Shown one piece after another: positions 1-6,812 of a stretch of DNA of 8,013 bases (position 1 is its first letter; the number at the start of each line of letters is the position of its first letter). The notes beneath the pieces were generated by a model, which had not been told where the DNA came from, searched no databases, and was given only the letters and a program-made list of their open reading frames with translations. The position numbers were made by a program, and so were the translations under genes. The stretch comes from an uncultured Isosphaeraceae bacterium (GTDB taxonomy: Bacteria > Planctomycetota > Planctomycetia > Isosphaerales > Isosphaeraceae), in assembly GCA_937907405.1 (NCBI GenBank), contig CALCIC010000697.1, forward strand, positions 1-8,013, written 5' to 3'.

Positions 1-109
1 ACTTGAACTGGAGCGTGTTGTCCGACATCGGCTTTCCGTCGCGGTCGGGGTATTCAAGGTCGATCGGTCTCGGCGTCGCCGGCCGCGCGCCCGGGGTCGA
101 AGTGCTCAT
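1..109 (-). CDS. Uma2-family (DUF820) protein, N-terminal fragment, left copy
   Basis: Reading leftward from an ATG at 109, 36 complete codons are visible before the window ends, so the gene is partial. The peptide starts MSTSTPGARPATPRP and continues IDLEYPDRDGKPMSDNTLQF. The D-GKPM-NT-QF pattern near the N-terminus resembles planctomycete Uma2-family proteins, which carry a PD-(D/E)XK nuclease-like fold of mostly unknown biological role. The catalytic part would lie outside the window, so activity cannot be judged. A TGGAGG Shine-Dalgarno-like sequence lies 11 bases upstream of the ATG, but inside an inverted repeat (112-127). The fragment differs from the right-end copy (7905-8013) by seven bases and one residue (Ala11 here, Ser11 there). 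The start is supported by this conservation. The family call rests on a short N-terminus, so confidence is moderate. Confidence 0.65.
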   Translation of the reverse strand, partial: MSTSTPGARPATPRPIDLEYPDRDGKPMSDNTLQFK

Positions 110-111
110 GG

Positions 112-127
112 CTGGAGGAACCTCCAG
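112..127 (-). promoter_or_regulatory. Self-complementary ribosome-binding region of the left Uma2 gene
   Basis: CTGGAGG (112-118) and CCTCCAG (121-127) are perfect inverted copies separated by two bases. In the leftward mRNA the Shine-Dalgarno-like TGGAGG comes from 121-126, and its complement follows at once, just before the ATG at 109. A realistic hairpin has six base pairs and a four-base loop. It would hide the ribosome-binding site. The right-hand paralogue lacks this complementarity. The pairing is seen directly; an effect on translation is inferred. Confidence 0.5.
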
Positions 128-137
128 AGGGTCGCGG

Positions 138-160
138 AGATCAACTGTTCACGTTGATCT
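138..160. promoter_or_regulatory. Perfect 8-bp dyad in the left Uma2 leader (candidate operator or hairpin)
   Basis: AGATCAAC (138-145) and GTTGATCT (153-160) are exact inverted copies around a seven-base spacer. The dyad lies 29-51 bases upstream of the left Uma2 ATG and within the leader between that gene and the phosphofructokinase gene. The equivalent site at the right end (about 7853-7875) keeps one half fully and five of eight bases of the other. The shape suits a dimeric repressor site or an mRNA hairpin. No binding protein can be named. Confidence 0.4.
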
Positions 161-309
161 TCTCAGAATGTCGCGATCGAAGCCAGTCGATTCGGTCGGG
201 CTTGCCGAGGCGGGCCCGGCATGATGCAATCGAAGGGAACTCCGGCCCGAACGAGGGCCGAATCCGTCCGCGTCGCGGACCAGTCGCAATCGGGAAAGGA
301 TCGATCGTA

Positions 310-1608
310 ATGCCCCCCCGCAACGTCGTCGTGGCCCAGTCCGGCGGGCCGACCTGCGTGATCAACAACTCGCTCCGCGGCATCATCGAAGCCTGTCGCA
401 GCCATCCCGGCGACTTCGGCAAGGTCCTCGGCGGTCGGTTCGGCATCGAGGGGGTGCTCAAGGAGGAACTGATCGACCTCTCGGCCACCTCGGCCGAGGA
501 GATCGCGCTCTTGCGGACTTCGCCGGCGGCGGGAAGCATCGGCACCTGCCGATACAAGCTCAAGAAGGGGCAGGACCAGGACTTCCAGCGCGTCGTCGAC
601 GTCTTCAAGGCCCACGACGTCGGCACGTTCTTCTACATCGGCGGCAACGACTCGCAAGACACGGCGCACAAGGTCAGCGTGCTGGCCCGCGACAGCGGTT
701 TGGACCTGGTCGCCGTCGGCGTCCCCAAGACGATCGACAACGACCTGGGCGACGCCGAGTTCCGGCTCCTCGACCACTCGCCGGGATACGGATCGGCGGC
801 TCGGTATTACGCTCATTACGTCAGCCAGGCCAACCAGGAGAATGCTGGCTCGTGCCCGGCCGACCCGGTGTTGGTGATCCAGGCGATGGGCCGGAAGATC
901 GGCTTCATCCCGGCCGCCGCTCGATTGGCCGATCCCGAGCGGAGGCTGCCGATCCAGATCTACCTGACCGAGTCGGGCCTGACGCTCGAACAACTCGGAG
1001 AGAACGTGATCCGCCAGCTTGAATCCGACGGCCGTTGCATCGTGGTGGTCAGCGAGGGCTTCGACGTCGGCGACGTCGGCGCGATCCGCGACAACTTCGG
1101 CCACATCCAGTTCGGCGCCAGCCAGCAGAGCGTGGCGCAGATCGTGGTCAACTACCTCAATACGCTCAGGTTCCCCGTCCCAGGCAAGGCGCGCGGGCAG
1201 GTGCCGGGGACCGACCAGCGGAACGCGATCGCCTACGCCAGCGTGACCGATCTCGACGAAGCCTACGGCGTCGGCCGCCACGCGGTGGAGGTCGCCCGCA
1301 AGGAAGGCAACGGCTGGATGGCCACGATCCTCCGCGACCGGACCGCCTCGGGCTACAACGTCCACTACGACAAGGCCCCGCTCGAACAGGTCGCCAACTC
1401 CGAGCGGTTCTTCCCCAAACATTGGATCGCCCCCAGCCGGGTCGACGTGACCGACGAGTTCGTCAACTACGCCCGCCCCCTGATCGGCGAGGACTGGGTC
1501 AGCGTCCCCACCGTCGCCGGCCTCCCCCGATTCGCCCGGATCGCCGAGGTCTACGCTCCCAGGAAGCTGGCCGCCTACGTCCCGCAGACCGCCAGGGCGA
1601 ACGGCTGA
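310..1608 (+). CDS. pfp: PPi-dependent 6-phosphofructokinase (diphosphate:fructose-6-phosphate phosphotransferase)
   Basis: A 432-residue cytoplasmic enzyme of the phosphofructokinase A family. It interconverts fructose 6-phosphate and fructose 1,6-bisphosphate in glycolysis/gluconeogenesis. Visible motifs in order: AQSGGPT nucleotide/phosphoryl-donor loop (9-15), GGNDSQDT (111-118), VPKTIDND (138-145) with the catalytic Asp pair 143/145, MGRKIGF (193-199), SEGF (248-251) and a VPGTDQRN segment (298-305). Family knowledge says an Asp in place of the second Gly of GGDGS (Asp114 here) and a Lys before TIDND (Lys140 here) mark pyrophosphate rather than ATP as donor, making the reaction reversible. 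I chose the ATG at 310, which begins at the conserved beta strand and has GGAAAGGA (293-300) nine bases upstream. An in-frame ATG at 154 would add 52 unconserved residues. The epimerase gene follows after 25 bases, probably in one operon. Donor specificity is inferred from motif residues only. Confidence 0.9.
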   Translation: MPPRNVVVAQSGGPTCVINNSLRGIIEACRSHPGDFGKVLGGRFGIEGVLKEELIDLSATSAEEIALLRTSPAAGSIGTCRYKLKKGQDQDFQRVVDVFKAHDVGTFFYIGGNDSQDTAHKVSVLARDSGLDLVAVGVPKTIDNDLGDAEFRLLDHSPGYGSAARYYAHYVSQANQENAGSCPADPVLVIQAMGRKIGFIPAAARLADPERRLPIQIYLTESGLTLEQLGENVIRQLESDGRCIVVVSEGFDVGDVGAIRDNFGHIQFGASQQSVAQIVVNYLNTLRFPVPGKARGQVPGTDQRNAIAYASVTDLDEAYGVGRHAVEVARKEGNGWMATILRDRTASGYNVHYDKAPLEQVANSERFFPKHWIAPSRVDVTDEFVNYARPLIGEDWVSVPTVAGLPRFARIAEVYAPRKLAAYVPQTARANG

Positions 1609-1633
1609 TCCTGCCCCGGGCGGTCGTGATCGT

Positions 1634-2872
1634 ATGTCTTCAGGTCAAGGCGCGAGGTCGAATGTGGAACTCTTGACCGACCAGGGCCGGGCCGAACTCG
1701 CCGCCGTCTACCGCGACGCGCTGCTTGGCGACGTAATTCCGTTCTGGCTGCGGCACGGCGTCGACCGCGAGCACGGAGGTTTCCTCACGGCACTCGACCG
1801 CGACGGCAGCCTGATCGACGACGACAAGTCAATCTGGTTCCAGGGGCGCGGGGCCTGGATGTTCGCCACGTTGTTCAACAGTGTGGACAGGAAGCCCGAT
1901 TGGCTCGACGCCGCCCGAGGGGGCGTCGAGTTCCTCCGGCGCCACGGCGAGGATTCGGCCGGCAAGCTGTATTTCACCGTCACCCGCGACGGCCGGCCGT
2001 TGCGGATGCGGCGGTACGTCTACAGCGAGGCGTTCGCGGCGATGGCGAACGCGGCCTATGCGAAGGCCGCGGGCGATGAGCGCGCCGCCGAGGATGCCGC
2101 GCGCTACTTCGATTCCTACCTCGACTTCTCGTTCACGCCGGGCAAGACGCCCGCGAAGGTCGAGCCCGCCGCCCGCCCGAGCAAGGGGGTCGGCCCGCTG
2201 ATGTTCTGCCTGGCCACGGCGCAGGAGGTTCGCGAGCATCTGGGGGAGGTCGTCGCCCGGGGACGAACATGCGCGGAGTGGATCGACTGGAGCATCGCTG
2301 AGATCGAACGCGACTTCCTCAAGCCCGAACACGAGGCCCTGATGGAAGTCGTCGGCCCCTCCGGTGAAGTCATCGACCATTTCGACGGTCGCCAGTTGAA
2401 CCCCGGCCACGCCATCGAGGCGGCATGGTTCATCATGCGCGAGGGGAAGTTGCGAGGAGATCAGCGTTTGATCCGACTCGGCCTCACGATCCTCGACTGG
2501 ATGTGGAAACGGGGGTGGGACGAGGAGCACGGCGGCGTCCTCTACTTCCGCGACCTGCGCGGGCTGCCGGTGCAAGAATACTGGCACGACATGAAGTTCT
2601 GGTGGCCCCACTGCGAGGCGATCATCGCCACGTTGCTCGCCTGGACGTTGACGGGCGACGAAAAGTACGCCCGTTGGCATCAGCAGGTCCACGACTGGAG
2701 CTTCCGCCACTTCCCCGACCCGGAGTTCGGCGAGTGGTACGGCTACCTCCACCGCGACGGCTGCGTCTCGACGCGGCTTAAGGGCAACATGTGGAAGGGC
2801 CCCTACCATCTCCCTCGGATGCTGTGGTACGGCTGGGGCCTGTCGGAGGGCTTCCGACCCGCGGTCGTATAG
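1634..2872 (+). CDS. AGE/RENBP-type N-acylglucosamine 2-epimerase family protein
   Basis: A 412-residue protein of the AGE family, which folds as an (alpha/alpha)6 barrel and interconverts 2-epimers of sugars such as GlcNAc and ManNAc. Signatures: QGRGAWMF (70-77), NPGHAIEAAWF (256-266) with a likely catalytic His259, KFWWPHCEA (321-329), a DPEFGEWYGYL segment (362-372) and KGPYHLPR (388-395) with the second likely catalytic His392. The WWPH-EA and FGEW-GYL motifs are closer to renin-binding protein/GlcNAc 2-epimerase than to cellobiose 2-epimerases or YihS-type isomerases. The exact substrate is not certain. Length is normal for the family and no signal peptide is seen. Start: the ATG at 1634 has no clear ribosome-binding site. 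An in-frame GTG at 1664 has GAGG (1654-1657) six bases upstream and would give 402 residues beginning MELLTDQGRAEL, a strong alternative. It lies 25 bases after the phosphofructokinase gene, suggesting shared transcription. Confidence 0.88.
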   Translation: MSSGQGARSNVELLTDQGRAELAAVYRDALLGDVIPFWLRHGVDREHGGFLTALDRDGSLIDDDKSIWFQGRGAWMFATLFNSVDRKPDWLDAARGGVEFLRRHGEDSAGKLYFTVTRDGRPLRMRRYVYSEAFAAMANAAYAKAAGDERAAEDAARYFDSYLDFSFTPGKTPAKVEPAARPSKGVGPLMFCLATAQEVREHLGEVVARGRTCAEWIDWSIAEIERDFLKPEHEALMEVVGPSGEVIDHFDGRQLNPGHAIEAAWFIMREGKLRGDQRLIRLGLTILDWMWKRGWDEEHGGVLYFRDLRGLPVQEYWHDMKFWWPHCEAIIATLLAWTLTGDEKYARWHQQVHDWSFRHFPDPEFGEWYGYLHRDGCVSTRLKGNMWKGPYHLPRMLWYGWGLSEGFRPAVV

Positions 2873-2964
2873 ACTCCGTCCGGCGCTGACCTCAAGTCCA
2901 TGGCTCGACTCCCGCCCGAATCCCGGCTGTGGAGGCGTCCATCAGGCCGCGAGGCGTTATCGGG

Positions 2965-3492
2965 TCAAGGGGTCTTGAACCAGTGCTCGACCTCGTTCAT
3001 CGCATGCACCGCCTTCAGCGGGTCGAGTCGTCGCAGGTGCTCCGGGACTTCAATGATCCGGGCGTCGGAGAAGCGGATGCTCCACGAGTCCGGGGAGTGG
3101 TTCGCCAGCGTATCGAGCGTCGAGATTACCTCGGCGAATTCGTCTGGAGATTTGCGCGGGTATCTCAGCCAACCAACCCGCGACACCTTGCCGTTCATCT
3201 GTTCAGAGTCCACCACGAGGAAGTACCATGCCTCGTTCAACCCCGCCTTCTCCAACTCCAGGCAGAGGGCGTCGTGGTCTTGAATCGTCTTGGACTTGAT
3301 CTCTCGAGCGAACGCGATCATACCGGGGGGGACGACGATCTCCCGCACCAGTATATTCACGATGGTTCCCGAACCTTCATCCTCCAGGTTGGTCGCCGGG
3401 AAGCGATCGGCGCATTGAGGCGACAAAAGGATTACGCCGCCGACGAGGCACAGCATTGCGATGTGGCTTGCGCGTTGCAATTGATAACGCAT
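2965..3492 (-). CDS. Hypothetical exported 175-residue protein
   Basis: I do not recognise the family. The leftward ATG at 3492 has AGGA (complement of TCCT, 3500-3503) seven bases upstream, a good ribosome-binding site that supports the gene. The N-terminus has basic residues (Arg2, Arg7), a hydrophobic run at about 11-24 and small or polar residues after, which fits a signal peptide or a single membrane anchor. Cys27 follows Leu-Ser-Pro-Gln, a poor lipobox, so a lipoprotein is unlikely. The remaining 145 or so residues look like a mixed alpha/beta domain with hydrophobic strands (IVNILVREIVV 44-54; AWYFLVV 88-94) and a charged, amphipathic C-terminal half ending in WFKTP. It converges with the epimerase gene (92 bases apart) and lies 282 bases after the kinase. 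A hand count of one 60-base line inside the gene gave 53% GC against 68% in one line of the phosphofructokinase gene. Confidence 0.7.
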   Translation of the reverse strand: MRYQLQRASHIAMLCLVGGVILLSPQCADRFPATNLEDEGSGTIVNILVREIVVPPGMIAFAREIKSKTIQDHDALCLELEKAGLNEAWYFLVVDSEQMNGKVSRVGWLRYPRKSPDEFAEVISTLDTLANHSPDSWSIRFSDARIIEVPEHLRRLDPLKAVHAMNEVEHWFKTP

Positions 3493-3741
3493 GGATATGT
3501 CCTGAAGTTAATACTTGGGGAGTCGTCTTGCTCGCGGTTCGACGCCGAAGATGTTGTTACTGCCTCTACCCTCACGGATTTGCTCGAACTACCGGCCCGA
3601 TGCGAAATAGGTTGCGTCGGACGTCCTCGAGGACTGTTACGAGTAGAGCCATTCAACCGGGCTGGGAACGGGAACTCTCGGCGCGCAGCCCGAACCTCCA
3701 CGGGGATTGGCAGACGCCCCGAGGTCGGGACCACGCTTCAT

Positions 3742-3760
3742 CGCGGAGACCGTCTCCGCG
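3742..3760 (-). terminator. Strong hairpin just after the kinase stop; possible terminator without a T run
   Basis: CGCGGAGA (3742-3749) and TCTCCGCG (3753-3760) are perfect complements around a three-base loop, 15 bases beyond the kinase stop codon (3775-3777). The position suits a transcription end or a 3'-stabilising hairpin. On the leftward transcript no run of U follows, so it is not a canonical intrinsic terminator. The rest of the 282-base gap to the exported-protein gene shows no convincing gene or promoter. Confidence 0.4.
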
Positions 3761-3774
3761 GAAGTCCGTCGAAT

Positions 3775-6735
3775 TCAACCTGGACCGATTCGTGGAGGTC
3801 CTACGAGATCAGGGTCGGGCTTCCCCGTCTTGCGAAGGGGCGCCGGCTCCAACCCCAGGAGCGCCCTCGCCTCAGATCGACAGCGACGTAGATGAAAGTC
3901 GTCCGAGTTGCACTTCGCGCTGATCTTTTCGGCCTTGTCGTACTCCGATCGCGCCTGTTCCTTGTCGCCTTGTTTCCAGTGCAGTATGGCCAGAAACAGG
4001 GGGGCGAAGGGATCGGTGGAATCCAACTCGACGGCTTTCTGGAGAGCCTCGGAGGCGTTCGCCCAATCGCCTTGCCGGCATTGCGCCATGCCGAGAAGAC
4101 TCCAATACTCGGCGACGGTCGGATTTTGCCGGAGGAGTTGCTTGGCTAATCGGACGGCACGGGCTTCATCTCGGAACTGAGGGGCCGGGCAGAGGGTGCA
4201 ATACCACAGAACGGCGTTCTGAAATCGGTTTGGGCTGAAGGGTTTGACGGCGAGCTGCTCGTAGATTTCGATGGATCGACGAAAGAGATCGGCCGATTCT
4301 TGCAGCCGTTGTCGCTCGTCGAGGAACATCCCGTACTCGTACAGTTTATCGGCAAGCCTTCCGAGATGTTGATCCGTGCCGCGATGCTCGACGACCAGAC
4401 TTTCGGTATGCTTCAGCCCCTTGAGAAACATCATCTCGGTCTCGGGGATGCGTCCCATCTTCCAGAGCGTCCAGGCGAGTTCGTAGTAACCGAGGTCGAG
4501 CCGGCGCCTGTAGTAGAACACATGGGGGTGAGCCGCCGCGATCGGTTCAAGGATCGCGATCGCTTCGCTTCGAAGTCTTACGGCCTCCTCAAAGTTGTGT
4601 TGGTCCGATTTCAACGAGGCCAGGTACGACTTCGAATGGGCGAATCGCGCTCCGATGTAAGCGGCTTTCCGATCGCTTTCGAAGAGTTTTTGGAGAATGG
4701 CCAGGGCCGTTTCGATCTCGCGTTCAGCTTCTTCGATGCGATTCGTCCGGGTTAAGAGATTGCCCAGCCAGTGGTGCATGCGAGACAGCTCAAGGTCGTC
4801 TTCGGGCAGGCCCGGTAAATCCGCCTGGATCTGCTTCCATTCCGCCAGCGAAGCGCGTAGGTGCCTTTCGGATTCCTCGAACTGGGTTTCCCCGTCTGCG
4901 CTGAGGCAGAGGCCGAGGTTGCATCGAGTCGAAGCCAAACGCCGGCGAAAAGTCGCATTCTCGGGGAGATCGACCACGAGTTTCTCGTACCGTTCCAGCG
5001 TCTTTCGCCGCTCCACGATGCCGTCCGCGGATCGATGGGTCATGTTGAACAGCTGGCCAAGGTCCGAATGGCTTTCCGCCGATTCGACGCGATACGACGT
5101 CTCGCCGGGCGATGCCGCGATCAATGGATCGAGCAGTTCGATGGCCTCCTTCATCGGCCTCTCGACCTTCTCGTAATCGCCGATCAGGAAATAGATCGAA
5201 CCGACGCGATGCGCGGCGCGAGCCGCCTCGAAGCGCACTTCTGGATCGTCTCCATGCTCGGCGAGAAAACCCTGATAGAATTCCAATGCGTCGTCGAGCA
5301 AAGCGCGCTGGATCTGTTCCATGCCGGGAGTCTTCTTCAAGTCCTCGGCGACTCTCGTGAAAATTCGATCCACGACGTCGCGGGCGCGGCGGAAATCGGC
5401 TTCGGCCCGGGCTTTTTGCTCGTCGGCCCGCGTCTTCTCCGATTGGATCCTCCGGTTGCTCGCTAACAGGACGCCGATCGCCAGAATCATGGACAGGGCG
5501 ATGGATCCGATGGTGATCAACCCCGCCCTGTTCCTCCTGGCGAACTTGGCGAGTCGATAACCCGCCGACGGCGGGCACGCTTCGACAGGCTGATTCGTGA
5601 GATACCGCGTCACGTCGGCGGCGAAAGCGCCCGCCGTCTCGTACCGCCTCCGCCGGTCCTTGGCCAGCGCTTTCATCACAATCCAGTCGAGTTCCCCGCG
5701 GACCGATCGATCGAGGCGCCTCGCATTGAATGAGCCCCCTGCCGAGGTGGTCGTCCGCGATGCGCCGAGGGTGCTCAGTCGCGTGCTGGGCGTCTCCGGC
5801 TCGTCCTCTCGAATGATTCGTCGCATCTCGTCGAAGGTCGCCAGTCGGAGCGTTTCGGGATTGAACGGGGTCGTCCCGGTCAACAGCTCGTAGAGGAGGA
5901 CTCCGAGCGAGTAGAGGTCGCTTCGGGTGTCGACGTCCAGGCCCGAGAGCGCAATTTGCTCGGGGCTCATGTACAGGGGCGTGCCGACGAGCTGCGCGAA
6001 GGCGGTACAGGCGGTGTTCTCGTTGAGGCTCGGCCCGGTGGCCTTGGCGATGCCGAAGTCGATCACCTTCGGCACCGGCGCGCCGTCGTTGATCGTCACC
6101 ATGATGTTCGAGGGCTTCAAGTCGCGGTGGATGACCCCCTTTTGGTGAGCGTGCTGAACGGCTCGACAGACGAGGACGAACAACTCCAGACGTTCTCGAA
6201 TCGAGAGCTTCTCCTTGTTGCAATGCTCGGTGACGGCCACTCCACGCACCAGTTCCATGGCGAAGTAGGGCCGGCCCGATTCGGTCGCGCCGGCGTCGAA
6301 GATCTTGGCGATGTTGGGGTGGTCCATCATCGCGAGAGCTTGCCGCTCGGCCTCGAACCGGCTGATGACCTGCTTCGTGTCCATGCCGGGCCTGATGACC
6401 TTCAGAGCGACTCTACGGCGGACGGGTCGAGCTTGCTCGGCGACGTAGACGACTCCCATGCCCCCCTCGCCGATCTGTTCAATCAGCTTGTAAGGGCCGA
6501 TGGTCGCCCCCGGCGCTTCCCAAGTGCATGGCTCGTCAACCGCGGCCGTGGAGGTCGTGAGGGGCCCCCTGAGGAAGTCCCCTGCTTGCTCGTGCGCCTT
6601 CAGCAGCCTGTCGACGTTGAGGCGAAGTCCCAGATCCGGGCCGCACGCATTGTGCAGGTAAGCTTCACGAACCGCGGGCGCGTCCTTTTCCAGGGCGGCC
6701 AGGAAGATCGATTCAACGTCGGCGAGGTCGTTCAC
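3775..6735 (-). CDS. Membrane-anchored PknB-like Ser/Thr protein kinase with TPR domain
   Basis: A 986-residue signalling kinase. Residues 1-60 form the leader common in planctomycete kinases (a CG-D motif, then LL-AHE-AGDFL). The kinase domain spans about 82-380: GEGGMG glycine loop (89-94), VALKV with Lys112, helix-C Glu130, HRDLKPSN with catalytic Asp205 (203-210), DFG (226-228), GTPLYMSPEQ (251-260), and DTRSDLYSLGVLLYELLTG (269-287). All catalytic residues are present, so it should be active. A single transmembrane helix (about 405-426) is followed by a charged coiled-coil-like stretch (427-455). The region from about 500 to 945 is helical with TPR-like repeats, clearest at 876-940, and probably binds partner proteins. 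If the kinase domain is cytoplasmic, the TPRs would face the periplasm. The GTG start at 6735 has AGGAG seven bases upstream. The upstream ECF sigma gene is a likely functional partner. Confidence 0.93.
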   Translation of the reverse strand: MNDLADVESIFLAALEKDAPAVREAYLHNACGPDLGLRLNVDRLLKAHEQAGDFLRGPLTTSTAAVDEPCTWEAPGATIGPYKLIEQIGEGGMGVVYVAEQARPVRRRVALKVIRPGMDTKQVISRFEAERQALAMMDHPNIAKIFDAGATESGRPYFAMELVRGVAVTEHCNKEKLSIRERLELFVLVCRAVQHAHQKGVIHRDLKPSNIMVTINDGAPVPKVIDFGIAKATGPSLNENTACTAFAQLVGTPLYMSPEQIALSGLDVDTRSDLYSLGVLLYELLTGTTPFNPETLRLATFDEMRRIIREDEPETPSTRLSTLGASRTTTSAGGSFNARRLDRSVRGELDWIVMKALAKDRRRRYETAGAFAADVTRYLTNQPVEACPPSAGYRLAKFARRNRAGLITIGSIALSMILAIGVLLASNRRIQSEKTRADEQKARAEADFRRARDVVDRIFTRVAEDLKKTPGMEQIQRALLDDALEFYQGFLAEHGDDPEVRFEAARAAHRVGSIYFLIGDYEKVERPMKEAIELLDPLIAASPGETSYRVESAESHSDLGQLFNMTHRSADGIVERRKTLERYEKLVVDLPENATFRRRLASTRCNLGLCLSADGETQFEESERHLRASLAEWKQIQADLPGLPEDDLELSRMHHWLGNLLTRTNRIEEAEREIETALAILQKLFESDRKAAYIGARFAHSKSYLASLKSDQHNFEEAVRLRSEAIAILEPIAAAHPHVFYYRRRLDLGYYELAWTLWKMGRIPETEMMFLKGLKHTESLVVEHRGTDQHLGRLADKLYEYGMFLDERQRLQESADLFRRSIEIYEQLAVKPFSPNRFQNAVLWYCTLCPAPQFRDEARAVRLAKQLLRQNPTVAEYWSLLGMAQCRQGDWANASEALQKAVELDSTDPFAPLFLAILHWKQGDKEQARSEYDKAEKISAKCNSDDFHLRRCRSEARALLGLEPAPLRKTGKPDPDLVGPPRIGPG

Positions 6736-6744
6736 GGCGGCACT

Positions 6745-6763
6745 CCTCGGGGGCTCCCCGAAG
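6745..6763 (-). promoter_or_regulatory. Stem-loop overlapping the kinase ribosome-binding site
   Basis: In the leftward transcript CTTCGGGG, a three-base loop AGC, and CCCCGAGG can form an eight-pair stem with one T-G wobble. The Shine-Dalgarno GAGGAG corresponds to 6743-6748, so four of its six bases are in the stem. The GTG start is seven bases beyond. This could hold kinase translation low relative to the sigma factor. The pairing is visible; the effect is an inference. Confidence 0.4.
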
Positions 6764-6812
6764 AACAGTGCGATGAAATCACACCGATTCCCTCACGGTT
6801 TCCGATTTTTTT

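Larger units (their letters stand above)
1..169 (-). repeat. Left arm of a large inverted repeat (Uma2 gene start plus leader)
   Basis: The reverse complement of this stretch matches 7845-8013. The outermost 55 bases are identical, and 102 of the 109 coding bases match. Upstream of the ATG the two leaders still align, sharing TCTGAGA, GATCA, GTGAA and GTTGATCTCCGC blocks, with a one-base length difference and a diverged ribosome-binding region. Beyond about base 170 the similarity becomes weak and I do not claim it. The window starts inside the repeat, so the true arm is probably longer. The simplest reading is an inverted gene duplication that took its leader with it; this is not evidence of a transposon by itself. 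Confidence 0.9.

Noticed and set aside
154..309. N-terminal extension of the phosphofructokinase from the ATG at 154
   Set aside because: The 52 extra residues are Arg/Gly/Pro-rich, unlike the family. They overlap the Uma2 leader repeat, and a good ribosome-binding site precedes the ATG at 310.
163..1422. Long open frame (419 codons) antisense to the phosphofructokinase gene
   Set aside because: Its product is rich in Val/Asp/Arg with no motifs, as expected for the complement of a high-GC gene. The sense strand encodes a well-conserved enzyme.
1829..2809. Open frame of 326 codons antisense to the epimerase gene
   Set aside because: A shadow of GC-rich codon bias; no domain recognisable and the sense product has clear family motifs.
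2929..3891. Rightward 320-codon frame across the exported-protein gene and the following gap
   Set aside because: The opposite strand has a signal peptide and a good ribosome-binding site; this frame has neither and shows no motifs.
4790..6223. Arg-rich 477-codon open frame on the same strand as the kinase
   Set aside because: It is an alternative frame of the kinase gene with a biased, low-complexity product and no family features.
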